Positions 44,031 to 54,264 are shown, numbered from the stretch's first letter. The stretch is 64,000 nt of DNA from Pigmentibacter sp. JX0631 (GCF_029873255.1 NZ_CP123622.1:2951001-3015000), one strand, 5' to 3'. A program made the numbers and translations. Notes: generated from the letters alone by a model not told the origin.

Positions 44031-44651
44031 CTATTGAATATTAACAAGATTTGGATCGAATTCAATCTCTTCCAAATGATTTGGTATTATTTGAATAACT
44101 GGATATTTATAACTATTAAGTTCATTTACATAATTTCTATTTCTAAATTTTTGCAGAATTTTTACTACAGATTTAGCAATAAAAAAATATTCATCAGTTG
44201 TACATGGTTTGCTTGAAATCAGAAGTTTTTTTGATGTGAATAATCCTAAAGTTTTGTTTTGATATGAGATTTTTAATTTATTCATGTGATAATCATTCTC
44301 TATTATTTCTAAATTGAAGAATACATTATCTCCTCTATTTAATACGCACATATTTTTTCCGTTTAACATTAATTGTAGCCAAAATCCTTGAATAAAAATT
44401 GTTACTGTTGTTGCTGGAGAGTATAGTTTTATAAACTCTTTCTTTCCTAATTTAGCTATAAGATGTAAAAACCTTCCTTCCTTATCAAAAGAAGATTCAA
44501 CTTTTGTTACTTTAAATATTTCTTGCGCAATTTCAGATGCTGTTTTTTGTGCATTTGAATTCGACTTCATAAAAAATTTTCCTTGTGGCATTATGAATAG
44601 TTTTGATGATGGCAAATAATATATAATATTGTTTGTTTTTTCCTCACCCAT
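44031..44651 (-). CDS. Unknown protein
   Basis: I do not recognise this 206-residue soluble protein (start MGEEKTNNIIYYLPSS). It has alternating strand-like and charged segments (FIQGFWLQLMLNGKNM, NRGDNVFFNLEIIE) that recall a small beta-barrel, possibly PilZ-like, but the RxxxR motif of PilZ is not visible. It is convergent with the flagellin-like gene, with 3 bases between the stops. Confidence 0.5.
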   Translation of the reverse strand: MGEEKTNNIIYYLPSSKLFIMPQGKFFMKSNSNAQKTASEIAQEIFKVTKVESSFDKEGRFLHLIAKLGKKEFIKLYSPATTVTIFIQGFWLQLMLNGKNMCVLNRGDNVFFNLEIIENDYHMNKLKISYQNKTLGLFTSKKLLISSKPCTTDEYFFIAKSVVKILQKFRNRNYVNELNSYKYPVIQIIPNHLEEIEFDPNLVNIQ

Positions 44652-44771
44652 AGAGTTGTTTTACTCTATGAATGATTCTTAACTTAAATTAACTGATGAG
44701 GTGTGTCGAAGATTTGACTGGTAATATTTTAGACAGTTTTATGAAGATCAAAAGTATTTAACCCTCTAGTT

Positions 44772-45983
44772 TTAAGAAATAAGTTGTCTCCAACCAAAAG
44801 GATCTGGAAGTTTTCCGGATTGGATTCCGACTAGTTCATTTTTTAACAACATACTCACATCGCCAATTTTCCCATTATTTATTTCAATTTTTTCATCTCC
44901 ATCTAATAGGCAACCGACCGGCGAGATAACAGCTGCAGTGCCGCATGCAAACATTTCAGTTAATTTGCCTGATTTTGCATCAAGTATAATTTGATTGATA
45001 TCAACCTTTGTCTCTTCTATAGGAATATTTAATTTGTTAGCGATTTGAATCACAGAAGATCTTGTTATTCCATGCAAAATGCTTCCTGACAAGGCTGGGG
45101 TGAGAATTTTATCCTTGTAGACAAACATGACATTCATGGCTCCAGCTTCTTCAACATATTTGTGTTCCTTTGCATCAAGCCAGAGAACTTGCTCGGCACC
45201 TTTATCTTTAGCAATTTTCATAGGTAGTAATGATGAAGCGTAATTTCCTCCACACTTCGCTTCTCCAGCTCCACCTATGGCAGCTCGGGATAAATTTCTT
45301 TCAATATATACTGAGATTGTGGTTTCACTAGTAAAGTAATTTTTTGAAGGGCTTAGTATTATAAAAAAACGATAATCTTGGGAAGCACGATAGGAGACGC
45401 CTTTGTCTAGAGCAATCATTGAAGGCCTTATATATAGTGCACCAGGAGAAGGTAAAATCCAATCTTTGTCTATTTTTACAAGTTCTTTGATGCAATGCAC
45501 AAACATGTCTTCGGGAAAAGGTTCCATTCCCATTCTTTGTGCTGATTTAGCCATTCTTTCTGCATTTTTATCAGGGCGAAAAAGAAAGATTTCTTTCTCA
45601 TTGCATTCAGAACGATAAGCTTTCAACCCTTCAAATATCGTTTGTCCATAGTGAAAAACAACAGAATTTGGTGAAAATGAAAAAGGCTTATAAGGAAGAA
45701 TTTCAGGATTTTGCCACCCATTTTTTCTTGGTAAGTAATCACAGATCAACATGTGATTGGTTGGGATAGCTCCAAAAGGAATATGGTCGTTTAAAGAGGG
45801 GGGAGCTTTCCTTTTATGCCTAGGCAATAGATTTTTTATAATTTTGAAATGATTGATAAAATTTTGATTACCGTTTGTACTCTTTAAACTCATTTGTCTT
45901 CCCTTTTCTTTTATTTCTGGAAACGAGTCTAAGCCATGAACCTTGGCTATTAGATATGAAAGACTCCCTTCCACATCTAACAT
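44772..45983 (-). CDS. ilvE: Branched-chain amino acid aminotransferase (class IV PLP enzyme)
   Basis: It transfers the amino group in the last step of Ile, Leu and Val synthesis. Motifs fit the longer BCAT group: FGAIPTNHMLICDY, VFHYGQTIFEGLKAYRS, the PLP-Lys region GGAGEAKCGGNYASSLLP, and the C-terminal FACGTAAVISPVG and DPFGWRQ. The frame has 403 residues; Bacillus homologues have ~360. A second ATG at 45893 (residue 31) has GGGAAG upstream and may be the true start, giving 373 residues. It stands alone, upstream of which is tRNA-Gln in the opposite direction. Confidence 0.9.
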   Translation of the reverse strand: MLDVEGSLSYLIAKVHGLDSFPEIKEKGRQMSLKSTNGNQNFINHFKIIKNLLPRHKRKAPPSLNDHIPFGAIPTNHMLICDYLPRKNGWQNPEILPYKPFSFSPNSVVFHYGQTIFEGLKAYRSECNEKEIFLFRPDKNAERMAKSAQRMGMEPFPEDMFVHCIKELVKIDKDWILPSPGALYIRPSMIALDKGVSYRASQDYRFFIILSPSKNYFTSETTISVYIERNLSRAAIGGAGEAKCGGNYASSLLPMKIAKDKGAEQVLWLDAKEHKYVEEAGAMNVMFVYKDKILTPALSGSILHGITRSSVIQIANKLNIPIEETKVDINQIILDAKSGKLTEMFACGTAAVISPVGCLLDGDEKIEINNGKIGDVSMLLKNELVGIQSGKLPDPFGWRQLIS

Positions 45984-46063
45984 GTTTTTTCAATTAAGTA
46001 AGAGCCTTCAATCTCTTTCGAAAAAGGAAAAGGATTAACCTAGAAAAAAATTAGAATCGAAGC

Positions 46064-46092
46064 TTGACAAGATTTGTTAACGTTGGCATACA
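46064..46092 (+). promoter_or_regulatory. Sigma-70 promoter of tRNA-Gln
   Basis: A perfect -35 box, TTGACA (46064-46069), has a 17-base spacer and the -10 box CATACA (46087-46092). Predicted transcription start is ~46099, nine bases before the tRNA. Confidence 0.65.
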
Positions 46093-46107
46093 GGTTTCAC
46101 CACCGAT

Positions 46108-46182
46108 TGGGGCATCGACAAGTGGTAAGTCAACGGTTTTTGATACCGTCATTCCTAGGTTCGAATCCTAGTGCCCCAGCCA
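46108..46182 (+). tRNA. tRNA-Gln (anticodon TTG)
   Basis: The 75-base gene folds as a cloverleaf: acceptor TGGGGCA/TGCCCCA, D-arm with GTGGTAAGT, anticodon stem ACGGT/ACCGT around TTTTGAT (anticodon TTG), and T-arm CCTAGG-TTCGAAT-CCTAG. The CCA end is encoded. It reads CAA and, by wobble, CAG codons. Confidence 0.95.
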
Positions 46183-46237
46183 CATTTCCACAAGAAATAC
46201 CTTAGCTAAAACATAAAAAAATTTCATTAAAGAAACA

Positions 46238-47680
46238 TTAGTTACCTTCTTGATGGCTTAAAGGCAGTTCAATAATAACTGTAGTCCCTTCTCCCTCTTT
46301 ACTCTGTATTTCTATTGTTCCATTATGCATATTTACCATACTTTTTACTAATGAAAGACCTAAGCCCATATTTTTTGATGATGTATGTCGTGCTTTATCA
46401 ATTCGATAGAATCTATCAAATAAATGTGGGATATTTTTTTCTGAAATACCCACCCCTGTGTCTTTTACTTCTATATGTAAATAATTTTCTTTCTGGATAG
46501 CATTTATTTTTATTTTACCATGATCTTTATTATATGTTATTGCATTGGATAGAAGATTACTTATAATTCTTTGAAATAAAACTTTATCAACTTGCGCTGT
46601 AATATTTTTATCGCACTCTAAGCTTATTGTAATAAACTTTTCTTCAGCAATACCTTCATAAAGATCTTTCATATTGTTTAATTCTTTAAAGACATTAATT
46701 TCTTCAGCCTGTATTCTAATGTTTTGTTTTTCTGAACGAGATAAAAAAGTTAAGTTATCTATAATTCTTGTTAGTCTATGACATTCTTCTAAATTAGAGT
46801 GGAGGATATCAATATAGTCTTGATTTGTTCTCTTTTTTTGCAGTGTGACTTCAATTTCACCTTTTAAATTATTTACAGGAGTTCTAATTTCATGAGCAAT
46901 ATCATCAGAAAATTGACTTATTCTTCTAAAAGAATCTTCGAGACGTTCTAAAACTTCATTAAAAGAATTTTTTATTATTTTAATTTCTTGTGGAAGCCAA
47001 TCGATATCAACTCTTTCATGTAAATTAGAAGATGTAATAATACTTATTTTCTTCACAATTCTATGAATAGGGCTTAAAATAATTTTAGAAATAAATATCG
47101 AAAGAATGAGGAAAAATATTAATATAGCTAGTGAAATAAAATTAGAACGATTTTTAAAACTGGTTAAAATTGAAATTCTATTTGTTTTGTCTGATAATAC
47201 TTCAATATGTAAAACTTTATTATTATGAACAATTTCTTTTTTTATATAGTAAAAATATTTAGAATTTTTAGATCTAATATTAATATCATCATCAGGTGTA
47301 ACGAGGTTTTCTGTAATATTTTCTCGAAGAGAGTATAAAAATTTGAACATTCCTGGAGTTATAAACATAATCTTTCTGTTTGTAACATCTTCAACTAAAA
47401 AAAAGAGATTGTCATTAACCTCAAAAAAAAGACACTCAAAAGGAGATCTGCTTGGATTTTCACGTCTGTCAATAAGTCTAATAATTTCTTGGATGTTTTT
47501 TTCAAGTGTTACTTTTTCATTTTGGTTGTAAAAAGATGAGATAAAGCTATTAAATAAGTAATTTTGGGAAAAAATTAAAATGAGACAGGTTATAATGTAC
47601 CAAAATGAAAGCCAAATTGTAAAACTGATATTAAAGTTGTTTTCTCTTATATTCTTAATAAATAATGAGATTTTTTGCAT
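46238..47680 (-). CDS. Sensor histidine kinase (HAMP-containing, CusS/heavy-metal-like)
   Basis: About 480 residues. TM1 lies at ~18-42, a periplasmic sensor region at ~43-175 and TM2 at ~178-200, then HAMP. The HisKA box reads DDIAHEIRTPVNNLKGE (His phosphorylation site). The ATPase part has NLLSNAITYN, KDTGVGISEKN, FDRFYRIDKA and GLGLSLVK. The layout resembles heavy-metal sensor kinases such as CusS, but the signal cannot be read from the sequence. The ATG at 47680 is preferred to a TTG two codons earlier. It follows the response-regulator gene directly. Confidence 0.9.
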   Translation of the reverse strand: MQKISLFIKNIRENNFNISFTIWLSFWYIITCLILIFSQNYLFNSFISSFYNQNEKVTLEKNIQEIIRLIDRRENPSRSPFECLFFEVNDNLFFLVEDVTNRKIMFITPGMFKFLYSLRENITENLVTPDDDINIRSKNSKYFYYIKKEIVHNNKVLHIEVLSDKTNRISILTSFKNRSNFISLAILIFFLILSIFISKIILSPIHRIVKKISIITSSNLHERVDIDWLPQEIKIIKNSFNEVLERLEDSFRRISQFSDDIAHEIRTPVNNLKGEIEVTLQKKRTNQDYIDILHSNLEECHRLTRIIDNLTFLSRSEKQNIRIQAEEINVFKELNNMKDLYEGIAEEKFITISLECDKNITAQVDKVLFQRIISNLLSNAITYNKDHGKIKINAIQKENYLHIEVKDTGVGISEKNIPHLFDRFYRIDKARHTSSKNMGLGLSLVKSMVNMHNGTIEIQSKEGEGTTVIIELPLSHQEGN

Positions 47681-47682
47681 GC

Positions 47683-48354
47683 TCAACTTTCATCAAACAT
47701 ATATCCTATTCCTCTAACAGTTTTAATAAATTTCTTATTAAATCCGTCATCAATTTTAGCTCTTAGTCTTCTAATATGAACATCAACAACATTAGTATCT
47801 GTATCAAAATTAATATTCCAAATTTTCTCTGAAATTTCACTTCTAGATAGTGCAACATTGTGATTCCGAATTAACAAAGAAAGTAACATAAATTCTTTTG
47901 GAGTTAACTCAATTTTTTTACCTTCACGTGAGACTTTTTTCTTATTAAAATCAATTTCAAGGTCAGCAAAAGCCAAAATATCTTTTTGAATTGTAGGTTT
48001 TCTTCTCAAAACTGTTTGTATTCGTGCAACAAGCTCAGAAAATGCAAATGGTTTAACAAGGTAGTCATCTGCTCCAAGATTCAGACCTTTTACTTTATCT
48101 TCAATATCATCTCTTGCAGTGAGCATAATTATATGGGTTTTATTATCAGAAGCTCTTAGCTCTTTAAGAATAGACCAACCATCAAGTTGAGGAAGCATTA
48201 CATCTAATATTATTAAATCATAATTATTCACTTGTGCTAAAATAAGACCCTCTTGTCCATTTGATTCAACATCAACGACATAACCCTTTTCCGTTAATCC
48301 TTTTTTAAGAAAAGATGCAGTCTTTTCAGCGTCTTCAATAATTAAAATTTTCAT
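47683..48354 (-). CDS. OmpR/PhoB-family response regulator
   Basis: A 223-residue protein. The receiver domain has IIEDAEKTA, phospho-acceptor D51 (LIILDVMLPQ), the T/A switch LTARDD and K in LVKPFAFSEL. The winged-helix output (~125-223) has ELTPKEFMLLSLLIRN and VDVHIRRLRAKID. It forms a two-component pair with the kinase at 46238-47680. No obvious target gene is adjacent; the lipoprotein island upstream at 48915-55569 points the other way and is a candidate regulon only by position. Confidence 0.93.
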   Translation of the reverse strand: MKILIIEDAEKTASFLKKGLTEKGYVVDVESNGQEGLILAQVNNYDLIILDVMLPQLDGWSILKELRASDNKTHIIMLTARDDIEDKVKGLNLGADDYLVKPFAFSELVARIQTVLRRKPTIQKDILAFADLEIDFNKKKVSREGKKIELTPKEFMLLSLLIRNHNVALSRSEISEKIWNINFDTDTNVVDVHIRRLRAKIDDGFNKKFIKTVRGIGYMFDES

Positions 48355-48914
48355 TAGAAATCCCCTGTTGTTTCTTTATAACAAATTCCTATTTACCTTC
48401 CAATGTGCATATTTTGACTAATTTATAACATATTGAAAAGGTTACATAAAACCATCATTCTCGAAGTGTAAATAGATGAAAATACTGAGAAAATAGTGTC
48501 ATAAGAAGTTATTTTTTAATACTTCTTAAATAGAATATTACAAATAAAACTCTAAATTTGTAATCTTAATTTCAAGCTAAAAGAAGAAGGAAGTTTTTAC
48601 TTCATTGGAATTAGTATATTACAAAATAAAACAAAAAATTCTTAATTTTTAAGTCATAATTATGTAATTATTTAATATTTAATTGCTTAAAATATCAATA
48701 TTTTTATAGTGTTACTTTTATTTTGAGTAATAGAAATAAAATGCGAGTTTTTAATACCTGTTTAACACCTTTGTAATGACTAATATTCTATAAAAAAAAG
48801 GTGTTTTTAAAGTTATTTTAGAGGTTAATCAGGAATTATTCCTTTTTATAGCTTTATTTTTATAAAATTACTTAGTTATTTTTAACTAATTAATGTTGAA
48901 AGGAATTTCTATAA
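48355..48914. other. Long AT-rich non-coding region
   Basis: 560 bases with no gene on either strand. It separates the response regulator (leftward) from the lipoprotein island (rightward), so both promoters should be here. Many A/T runs and no GC-rich hairpin were seen. Confidence 0.5.
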
Positions 48915-49058
48915 ATGAAAAAAATATTGATTATTTTTTTAACTATTCCTGTTTTACTTGCTTCTTGTGAAAAGAAATCTTCACCAGCAGATAAATCAAC
49001 TTCTTCTATTAACTTTGAAGATTCTAATTTTTCAATTCCTTCAGAGTGTGAAGGTTAA
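48915..49058 (+). CDS. Very small lipoprotein (47 residues)
   Basis: The frame begins MKKILIIFLTIPVLLASC, a textbook lipoprotein signal with lipobox LASC. A 30-residue Ser-rich mature part follows (KKSSPADKSTSSINFED) and ends SECEG. RBS-like AAGGAA lies 11 bases before the ATG. It lies 44 bases upstream of the 748-residue lipoprotein and may be co-transcribed with it. After cleavage two Cys remain (the lipid-bearing one and one near the C-terminus). Its size and position suggest a real small envelope protein. Confidence 0.7.
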   Translation: MKKILIIFLTIPVLLASCEKKSSPADKSTSSINFEDSNFSIPSECEG

Positions 49059-49102
49059 TTATTTTAACATTTTTTCATCACAACTAACTTAAAGGGTTAT
49101 TT

Positions 49103-51349
49103 ATGAAAATTCGTAATACGAAATTACTTCAACTTACAATGTTGACAGTTGCAGGTGCTGCCTTTGCAATTTCTTGTAACAAAGGAAAATCTTCTTCCTC
49201 TGAACAGACATCTGATGTTGTAGCATCAAAATCTGATGCAGCTAAATTAACAGTTAGTGTTCCAGTAGCTCAAATTACTGCTAAAGTTGGTGCAAAAAAA
49301 GAACAAGTTATTTTAATCAAAAATGAAGGCACAAAACCAGCAGCAAATATTGTATTAAGCGGACTTAGTTCCCCATTTACAATAAAACCAGCAATTACTC
49401 CTGTAGAACCAACAAAAACAGACTCACCTGTAAAAACAGAATCTCCAGCAAAAGTAGATGCTTCAGCAAAAGCAGAAGTTCCAGCTAAACCACAATCTCC
49501 AGCAAAAACAGATGAAGGAACAACAGATCCTGCAAAACCTGTTGAAGCAGCAAAAAATTCATGCGAAATTAAAGCATTGGCACCAGGTGAATCCTGTGAA
49601 GTAACAATTGAATTTGCTCCTGAAAAAGTTGGAAGTGGGAAAGAAACTCTAACTGTACAATACATGAGCGAAGGAAAAGCGTTATCAGCTACATCAGATA
49701 TCGCATACTTAGCTAAGGGAAAAATTGAATTAGAAATTCCAAAACTTCCACAGTTTCAAGCAGAAGTTAGAAAACCTGTTACGCAAACACTAACAATTAA
49801 AAATAATGGTGAAGAAACAATAACAGGATTAAAAATAGCTGAATTAGCTGCTCCTTTAAGTTCTAAATCAACTTGTAAAGATACATTAGAAGTAGGCGCA
49901 TCTTGTGACATTGAAATTACTTTTAATCCATTAGAAGTTGTTAGTAGTTTAGTTGATCTAAAAATTTCTTATAATGATATTGATGAAGATGGAAATGAAA
50001 AGGCTGTTACGGCAACTTCTCAATTATCATATCAAACAACAGGAATTGCAAATTTAACAATTGAATCTACAGCGGATTATTTAATTGCAAATGTAAATTC
50101 TTCAGCTACTCGTACTTATACAATTAAAAATGCTGGAAATGGAAAAGCAACTAAATTAGCCCTTCCTGTATTAGTTTCTCCTTTAAAAATTGGGGCGACA
50201 ACTTGTAAAGCCGAATTAGATAAAGAGCAAAGTTGTACTTTTGATGTGGTTCTTACTGCTGATAAAGATAATTATGAAACTGCAGGATATGCAATGGCTG
50301 TTGTGTACAACGATGGGAAAGTACAAAAAACTGCAATTTCTAATATTAACTTTAAATCAGTTCCTGCAAATGTTTTAAATCTTTCTCAATACAAAGTTGC
50401 TACAGCAAGTATTGAAATTGGAACAATTTGTAAAACTGCAGAAGTATATGGTAATGGTTCTCATAATATTCCATTAGTTTCCACTTTCACAGGAACAGAT
50501 ATCAATGGTAAAAAAGTTGATGTTAAATTAGCTGATGTAATGAAATCTACTCAAGTGCAATTAGTAGCAGGTGGAGTTAGTATCAATGCACCAGGTATTA
50601 AAGCTGAGAAAGATGTTTATTCTAAATGTATTGATGGTTCTTCAATTCCTGAAGGTGTATCAGCAGTTTACTTAGCATCCAAAGCAAATGGACAAACTTT
50701 AGATGTTGGTGCAAAACTTTCTTATGTTGAAAAAGATGGAAAAGTTTCTTCTATAAGCACTGATAATTACCAAGCTGGACGTATTAAAGTAGATGTAAAA
50801 GACAATCCTTTCTTAAAGATTTCTGCTAGCTCTTTATACTCTATAGGAATTAAAGCTGATGATTATAGCGGTGGATTGGTAACAAGAGATAATTATAGAT
50901 TGTTTAAAATCGAACCTAATCTTAAAGATATCCCATCACTATCTATAGCTCGTGTTTCTCAAATTCGTATCACAAATACGAACCAAAATAAGAGTTCAAA
51001 CTGGTACCAAATTGCAGCTGATAAATTCAGTACAGATTTAGCATGGTTTGACCAAGGTCAAAGAAAAACATTTATGAACAATCAATATAGAAGAGAATTC
51101 TATTCAGGAAAATTCCTAAATGGTAGCTTAAAAGGTTCTGAAACTTCTGTTAATTTAAGCAAAAATAAGTCAACAAACTTATCTTTAGCTGAAATTACAA
51201 GCCAAGACTTTGCACTAGCTTCAATTTCCGACTCTGGTATGCCTAGCTGGGTAGGTAACTACCAATGGCATCTTCCATTTAAATTAGAAATGCAAGGTAC
51301 TGATTCATTTGGTAACCAATTCACGGCTGTAATGGGTGATAATTTCTAA
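49103..51349 (+). CDS. Large lipoprotein with three Ig-like domains and shared C-terminal module
   Basis: 748 residues. The lipoprotein signal has lipobox AISC at ~25. Three Ig-like repeats of the ASH/choice-of-anchor type follow at ~45-200, 205-310 and 315-415, each with a Cys pair (APGESCEVTIEFAP, EVGASCDIEITFNP, DKEQSCTFDVVL). A Lys/Pro/Ser-rich low-complexity insertion lies in the first (~108-150). The C-terminal ~330 residues carry GNGSHNIPL, KCIDGSSIPEG and a terminal GTDSFGNQFTAVMGDNF. These features recur in the lipoproteins at 51777 and 54265. Surface or periplasmic location is inferred; no enzymatic motif is seen. Confidence 0.8.
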   Translation: MKIRNTKLLQLTMLTVAGAAFAISCNKGKSSSSEQTSDVVASKSDAAKLTVSVPVAQITAKVGAKKEQVILIKNEGTKPAANIVLSGLSSPFTIKPAITPVEPTKTDSPVKTESPAKVDASAKAEVPAKPQSPAKTDEGTTDPAKPVEAAKNSCEIKALAPGESCEVTIEFAPEKVGSGKETLTVQYMSEGKALSATSDIAYLAKGKIELEIPKLPQFQAEVRKPVTQTLTIKNNGEETITGLKIAELAAPLSSKSTCKDTLEVGASCDIEITFNPLEVVSSLVDLKISYNDIDEDGNEKAVTATSQLSYQTTGIANLTIESTADYLIANVNSSATRTYTIKNAGNGKATKLALPVLVSPLKIGATTCKAELDKEQSCTFDVVLTADKDNYETAGYAMAVVYNDGKVQKTAISNINFKSVPANVLNLSQYKVATASIEIGTICKTAEVYGNGSHNIPLVSTFTGTDINGKKVDVKLADVMKSTQVQLVAGGVSINAPGIKAEKDVYSKCIDGSSIPEGVSAVYLASKANGQTLDVGAKLSYVEKDGKVSSISTDNYQAGRIKVDVKDNPFLKISASSLYSIGIKADDYSGGLVTRDNYRLFKIEPNLKDIPSLSIARVSQIRITNTNQNKSSNWYQIAADKFSTDLAWFDQGQRKTFMNNQYRREFYSGKFLNGSLKGSETSVNLSKNKSTNLSLAEITSQDFALASISDSGMPSWVGNYQWHLPFKLEMQGTDSFGNQFTAVMGDNF

Positions 51350-51376
51350 GATTGTGTAATATAGCCTAAAGCTTTT

Positions 51377-51416
51377 AAACTCCAAAAGTTCGGAAGAATT
51401 TTTGGAGTTTTTTTTT
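51377..51416 (+). terminator. Rho-independent terminator
   Basis: AAACTCCAAAA (51377-51387) pairs with TTTTGGAGTTT (51400-51410), an 11-bp stem with a 12-base loop, followed by a run of T. It ends the 49103-51349 transcript. Confidence 0.88.
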
Positions 51417-51776
51417 ATTTCTTAAACTTCTATTATTTTTTTCCAAAATACTTTTAAAATTTTCTCTTAGTTCCTTTTATTAGAAGTGTTTTTATTAAAG
51501 TTATACCATAATTATTTTTATTATAATTTTAAATTCTAAAGCATTATATTGATTTTTTTTATTTCTTTGTTTTTTCTTTTTTATATTATAAGAAATTTAT
51601 TTAAATTAATTAAAATATATTTATTTATAAAACTATTTTCAAATTTTAATATTTTTCAATTTAGAAATAAAATTGACATCTCTAGCTAACTTTAATTATC
51701 TATATAGCTTGTTAATATAAATCATTTTCTGATTTTTCTTTGTGTTAAATTGAGATTAAAAAATTATGGAGTAACA
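51417..51776. other. AT-rich non-coding region
   Basis: 360 bases with no gene. The preceding terminator means the next lipoprotein gene must have its own promoter here. A TTGACA box occurs at ~51672 (AAATTGACATCTC), with a TATATA-like stretch about 20 bases downstream; this is a weak promoter candidate. Confidence 0.4.
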
Positions 51777-53681
51777 ATGAAATATAAAATTAATTACAAT
51801 TATTGTATAAAAATAAAATACTTAAATTTTTTTCTAATATTTTTTCTTTATTCATGTAGTAATAAAAATAGTGAGCAAAACCAAAGCAATAGTAATAGTC
51901 AAGCATCTCCAGGGGGAACTCCTCCAATAGAGTTAGTAATACCGGAATTCAAAGATGAAGGTAAAAATCCAACAAATGATGAAAATACTGAAATAGATGA
52001 TATCAATGAAAATGTAGCAAATTTAGAAGATGAAAAAAACAAATTGCCAATTAATTCTTCAAGTATTGTTAATGACAATGAATTAACACATCTTTCAGAT
52101 GAAGATAGTGAAGTAGATAATCCAACTAAAAATACTTATCAAGTCAAAAATATCAAGCTATCTGATAAAATTTATCCAATTCTTGAAGAAGATTCAGAGT
52201 ATAAAAGTACTTTAGAAGAAAGTTTAGCTGATAAAAGTACTTTAGAAGAAAGTTTAGCTGGTAAAAGTACTTTAGAATCTGATTCAAACCAGAATGATAA
52301 TAAAGTTAAAAATGATAAATCCGTTGCAAAAAACATCTTTGAAAAAATAGTGAAAAAAATAAGTCATAAAAAAATCATCCAAAAACTAAAAAGTCATGGA
52401 GAAAAAGTAAAAAAACAAGAAAATATTGGAGAAAATGAAAATCAAGAAAATAATAATAGGGAAGTTGAACTTCAAGAAGAAAATAACGTTGAATCGAATA
52501 TTAAAATTGCTGGTAGTGAAAATGAAACAAAGATATCACTCCAAGAAAATAAAATACCTGAAAAATTTAATGAGTTAAAAAGTTCAACTGAGCTAAATGA
52601 GGTAAAATATTCAAATGATATTCAGCCAAGCGCTCCTTTAGAAGATGAAAATCTAATTACTTATGCACAATTGCAAAAAATACTTGAAAAAGAAAAATTA
52701 GTGCAACAATTAAATTCTATTAGTGGTCTACACTTAAAAGTTTGGTCTTTATGTAGTAATGCAGATAATATGAAAAACTCAACTTTGTTTGATAATAATT
52801 TTCATAAGATTCCATTAGCATTTGGTATTTATGATTCTAATAATAATCAAATATTTTTAAATGATAGTGATTATAGAATATTAAAAGATAATTTATTTAT
52901 TAAAGATATAGAAAATAGTAATATAAGAAGTATCATGGAATATGATAATAAATTTGATAGCTTTGTAAGGTGTGCAAATGGAGATATCCCAAGTAATGTG
53001 AATTTAGCAAATGTTTTCTTTATAAAAAACATAAAAAATGGAGCTAAAAAGCTTAAAATTTCAACTTTTCTTAAAATTGATGGCATGCATCAAGAAATTA
53101 CAGCGAAATCTAGCGATTATTTAAAAATTCCAGTTAAAATTAGTAGTCAAATAGAAAAGGATAATTTATTTGAAGATTTTAAACATGTTTTTAAAGTTGA
53201 AAATATATTAACAAAAGAAAAATTCAAATATATGACTTCAAAATACAATGGAAAATATAAAAACAATGATAAAGTTAATCTTTTTATTCAAAGAATAATT
53301 TTGACTGATAAAGAAAATAAAGTAATAAATTTTATAGCAAAAGATGCAAAATTAGAAAATAATATTAAAGACTTAAATTCGTTATTTATTGGTAATAATA
53401 AATTACTCCAAAATATTGCATTTTTTGAATTGAAAAGTAATAGAAATGAAGTTGAAAATATTTTTGAAAAATATTTTAGAGGTAGTAATTTGCTTTTTTC
53501 AGGAGTTAAAGATTACAATCAGGTAATAAATAGTATTCAAAAAGATAATAGTATTGGAATTTTAATTAAAATTGATAATAATTTTGGTTCAGAAGAGCAT
53601 GCAAAAATTACAATAGAATTAGAAGGAATAGATAGTTTTGGAAATCCATTTATGGCAAAAATAGAAGATAGTAAGTGGTAA
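51777..53681 (+). CDS. Lipoprotein with long charged linker and shared C-terminal module
   Basis: About 634 residues from the ATG at 51777, chosen because GGAG lies 5 bases upstream and the signal then starts directly. The lipobox is LYSC. A long Glu/Lys/Asn-rich low-complexity linker (~40-300) includes the KSTLEESLAD repeats and a Lys-rich block. The C-terminal ~330 residues match the 54265 protein almost throughout: HKIPLAFGIYD, RCANGDIPSN and a final GIDSFGNPFMAKIEDSKW. It is a paralogue in a three-member family. No catalytic motif recognised. Confidence 0.78.
   Translation: MKYKINYNYCIKIKYLNFFLIFFLYSCSNKNSEQNQSNSNSQASPGGTPPIELVIPEFKDEGKNPTNDENTEIDDINENVANLEDEKNKLPINSSSIVNDNELTHLSDEDSEVDNPTKNTYQVKNIKLSDKIYPILEEDSEYKSTLEESLADKSTLEESLAGKSTLESDSNQNDNKVKNDKSVAKNIFEKIVKKISHKKIIQKLKSHGEKVKKQENIGENENQENNNREVELQEENNVESNIKIAGSENETKISLQENKIPEKFNELKSSTELNEVKYSNDIQPSAPLEDENLITYAQLQKILEKEKLVQQLNSISGLHLKVWSLCSNADNMKNSTLFDNNFHKIPLAFGIYDSNNNQIFLNDSDYRILKDNLFIKDIENSNIRSIMEYDNKFDSFVRCANGDIPSNVNLANVFFIKNIKNGAKKLKISTFLKIDGMHQEITAKSSDYLKIPVKISSQIEKDNLFEDFKHVFKVENILTKEKFKYMTSKYNGKYKNNDKVNLFIQRIILTDKENKVINFIAKDAKLENNIKDLNSLFIGNNKLLQNIAFFELKSNRNEVENIFEKYFRGSNLLFSGVKDYNQVINSIQKDNSIGILIKIDNNFGSEEHAKITIELEGIDSFGNPFMAKIEDSKW
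52201..52280 (+). repeat. 30-bp in-frame tandem repeat
   Basis: Two identical 30-bp units (52201-52230, 52231-52260) and a partial third code for KSTLEESLAD-type decapeptides in the linker of the lipoprotein. Confidence 0.9.
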
Positions 53682-54264
53682 AAAATTTATAATTTTTAAT
53701 TAATAAAATTTTAAAATAGTTGATTAAATAATATCTCTATAAAATTTCAGTACTTTACAAACCAAATTTTAACACAAATGACTTAAAAATAAACTTTTAA
53801 AAATTAACAGTTTAATAAAATTAATAAATAATATTTTTTTTACAGATTTTTATTTTATAAAAATTTACTTTATTTACATTTTACAAATTTAGAAAAATAT
53901 ATTACTCAATAATAACATTTAATTTGTTCTGATAAAAAAAAAATTATATATCTGAGAATATTTGAATATAAACTATTATTATAAAATTAAATTTTTTATA
54001 TAAATTATGATTTATAAATATTTAATATTTCTATCTTTAATGAGTTAAATTATTTAATTTATTTAATAAAATTATTATATAAATCATAAAAAATCTATAT
54101 TAAAAGCGTATTTGTAATTTTATTTAATTCAAATATGTATAAAATTAATTTGACAAATATTGGAAAAATTAATTAATAAATAAATGTGGTTGTTTTATAT
54201 TAATCTTTTTAAAATATATTTTTATAATTTAATTAGATTTGTTAATTTATAGAATGGAGAAAGT
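53682..54264. other. Extremely AT-rich non-coding region
   Basis: 583 bases with no gene and almost no G or C. It holds A/T tracts and many near-palindromic ATTTAAAT-type motifs that would bend DNA. The promoter of the 54265 lipoprotein must lie near its right end. Confidence 0.5.

Noticed and set aside
44034-44216. Rightward small frame over the 44031-44651 gene
   Set aside because: It lies inside a longer, better-formed leftward gene and lacks an RBS.
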